Assembly (NCBI RefSeq): GCF_000003605.2
Contig: NW_003115454.1
Coordinates: forward strand, 104,041-127,219
Source: Saccoglossus kowalevskii
Taxonomy: Eukaryota; Hemichordata; Enteropneusta; Harrimaniidae
Reading direction: 5' to 3'
Length of the DNA: 23,179 nt
Program-made: the position numbers and the translations under genes
Shown: piece after piece, positions 20,849 to 23,179 of the stretch
Numbering within the stretch: position 1 is the first letter of the stretch
Layout: every line of letters starts with the position of its first letter
The notes under the pieces: generated by a model
Seen by the model: the letters and a program-made list of their open reading frames with translations, nothing else
Databases searched by the model: none
What the model was told of the DNA's origin: nothing

Positions 20849-20981
20849 TTATTGTTCTGTGTAGCCGTGGTATTTTGGTAAGCATATATTTCGTGGTACT
20901 TTGGTAAGCAAGTATTCGCACACTAATGGCCAGACTGTGTCGCTTCCAGTGCCGTCAAACGTCTTCAGTATGCCCTTGTCT
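20849..20981 (-). CDS. AK3: Adenylate kinase 3-like, last coding exon with unusual tail
   Basis: After a tacttttcag acceptor, one base completes the split arginine codon. The exon then gives DKGILKTFDGTGSDTVWP, LVCEYLLTKVPR, a 13-residue tail and TAA. The order KG-L-TF-GT----WP--Y--L-TKVP is the C-terminal helix region of AK3, after which vertebrate AK3 has only a short variable tail. The tail here (NICLPKYHGYTEQ) is explained by a 26-base tandem duplication: the copy that encodes LTKVPR is repeated and read in another frame as CLPKYHG. All conserved residues precede the duplication, so catalysis should not be affected. The reading frame continues exactly from the upstream exon (phase 2 to 1). 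Confidence 0.94.
20866..20917. repeat. 26-bp tandem duplication inside the AK3-like last exon
   Basis: Two adjacent 26-base copies (20866-20891 and 20892-20917) share cgtggta-tttggtaagca and differ at a few positions. They lie in the coding part of the last AK3-like exon. Because 26 is not a multiple of three, the copies are read in different frames, and the second one read creates most of the new C-terminus. Confidence 0.9.
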
Positions 20982-21715
<734 letters not shown>

Positions 21716-21956
21716 CTAAAAGCATAACAGACAAATGTAAGAATACAAGACGGTCCAGGGCTGTAATTTTACAAAAGGTTAAAAAAGAAATAAGGTCACA
21801 AAACGATGTTGGCATGAAATGAATACGCCAACGGCTGGACACTAAATCCCAAGTAAAACTGAAAGTGTAATAACATTTTTTTACCAAACCGTTTTATTCA
21901 AAAAAAATATTAAATCATGTGTGAGAGCCTTGGCTTTAACTCGAGCTTTTTTTAGC

Positions 21957-22484
21957 ATCAAAATAAGAAATGACGACAAAGCGGGCAAACATCTGTTGTG
22001 GTTAATTATATGGACAAAATAAATCACGTTCCATAAAATAGAGATAAAATCCATAATATTTTGAGATATACTAATCATTACAAGAGTTTGTCCACTGATC
22101 CCACCAGTGAACATCTATTACGCTATCAAATTAATCGATCGTTCGATCGATAAGTAAGAAGGCCAGAACTCCAGTACTTTTTATATTTTACCCCAAATCC
22201 ATGATAAGCTTAATGCCCCTGATAAACCTGTTGTCTCGGCTGATAATTCACCCTAAATGTATCTCACTTCGATTATCATCCCTTGCGAGAGCTAGCGAAA
22301 ACGTTGCCTTCTTACATAACATGTACCACTAATGTTCTGAGCAATTTTCTAGGCATGTCAAAACATCATAGCTCCATTCTTTTTGATGTATCATCCTTTT
22401 ATTCTAATATAATCCCACACGAGGAGGGCTTGACATCCCTCGAATCTTATTTTGGCAGGAAGTTTTCCAAAAGCGGACAATAAA
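21957..22484 (+). mobile_element. Decayed Penelope-like element, reverse transcriptase fragment
   Basis: Pieces of a Penelope-type reverse transcriptase are spread over three frames. From about 21957 there is a degraded ADKG-like stretch (IRNDDKAG). At 21992-22150 come SVVVNYMDKINH and HYKSLSTDPTSEH, with an in-frame TAA at 22034. At 22162-22200 is RTPVLFIFYPK, the usual TP-FY-LPKIH segment. At 22197-22253 is KPVVSADNSP followed by TAA. At 22250-22483 are LRELAKTLPSYI and ILFDVSSFYSNI-PHEEGL. The Asp of FDVSS (22385-22387) is the motif A metal-binding residue. The fragment stops before the YxDD motif, and no GIY-YIG endonuclease part or terminal repeat is seen. Frameshifts and stops show it is inactive. 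It lies inside an AK3 intron on the opposite strand. Confidence 0.85.
22132..22150. repeat. Short palindrome of GATC/CGAT words
   Basis: The sequence atcgatcg-tt-cgatcgat forms a near-perfect inverted repeat with 8-base arms and a two-base centre. It sits in the degraded Penelope-like region between two of its protein segments, so it may have arisen during decay of the element. Confidence 0.7.
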
Positions 22485-23021
22485 TTTTCATTAAATGCCA
22501 AATATTACTGCTATGATCACGGGGAGGGTCTATGGTGATTTATCTACGGTTGACTTGAAGAACGCCCCTTTCAGGTAGTCTGTTTGACCTTATTTCGTGG
22601 AACTTATACATTGAGGACATATTTTAGTTGTCGTGTTTGCGAATGATTGGGAAAGGCCATAGTTTGACTTAGTGATTGTATTCACGCGTGGCGGAAGTGA
22701 CGCTATTTTCGATGACACCGTGACCTAACGAATATTACTGCCCACGAGACTTAATCACATGATCTCTGTGACGAATGGGGGGGGGGGGGGATCTCTGAAT
22801 AAAACATGGTACGCAAGCTGAAGTAAAAAAAAAACGCATAAATGGGATGTTATTTAGTTATTTGACGCGTATACCATGTCATGTTACCTCAACTTGGAAA
22901 CAGTATGATTTTTATCTATTTTAAGTTTCTGCACTTGAAAAGAGGGATTTCACAAAAATAAGTACGTGTTTAGAGGGTTTTTTAAAATGCTATACTTTAA
23001 CATTGGTACTAGGTCTGACTA

Positions 23022-23179
<158 letters not shown>

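Overview
The window is AT-rich animal nuclear DNA. Its genes are split by introns with GT...AG borders and phase-matched exons, it has long non-coding stretches, and it carries relics of eukaryotic transposable elements (a Penelope-like retroelement, a Crypton-type recombinase fragment, TA-flanked foldback/MITE elements) and several minisatellites. There are no prokaryotic operons, ribosome binding sites or CRISPR arrays. The repeat style, with many ACATGTA-type words, fits a marine invertebrate and most likely a mollusc such as a bivalve; that assignment is inference.

Gene 1 is on the minus strand at the right end. It is the 3' half of a mitochondrial-type adenylate kinase of the AK3/AK4 family (GTP:AMP phosphotransferase). 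Three exons are recognisable: 23076-23179 (cut by the window edge), 21597-21715 and 20849-20981. Splice phases match (0/0, then 2/1), the LID domain is complete, and a polyadenylation signal lies about 100 bases past the stop. The first intron seen holds a decayed Penelope-like reverse transcriptase on the opposite strand and a C10-G10 palindrome. The tail of the protein is a 26-base tandem duplication read in a shifted frame.

Gene 2 is also on the minus strand and is not recognised. A probable first coding exon (18438-18614) joins in phase 0 to a convincing internal exon (6728-7024) across an intron of about 11.4 kb; the transcript continues leftwards past 6728 and no later exon was recognised. 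The intron holds a conserved-looking Crypton-type fragment (14517-14735), one of two copies of a short TA-flanked MITE, a 39-bp minisatellite containing RFX X-box-like palindromes, a foldback at about 8.3-8.5 kb and a modular repeat at 11.0-11.55 kb.

Between the two genes (18.6-20.8 kb) lie CpG-richer stretches with weaker exon candidates. The most interesting is 20471-20516 on the plus strand, whose peptide resembles the N-terminus of AK3/AK4 although the AK3 exons here are on the other strand. The left end (1-6.7 kb) shows no gene I can support apart from the gene 2 exon at its edge; it contains minisatellites, a perfect 35-bp duplication and a TA-flanked inverted-repeat element of about 460 bp.

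I see no evidence for a novel multi-gene system. The points worth checking are the AK3 rearrangements, the unidentified two-exon gene and the Crypton fragment.
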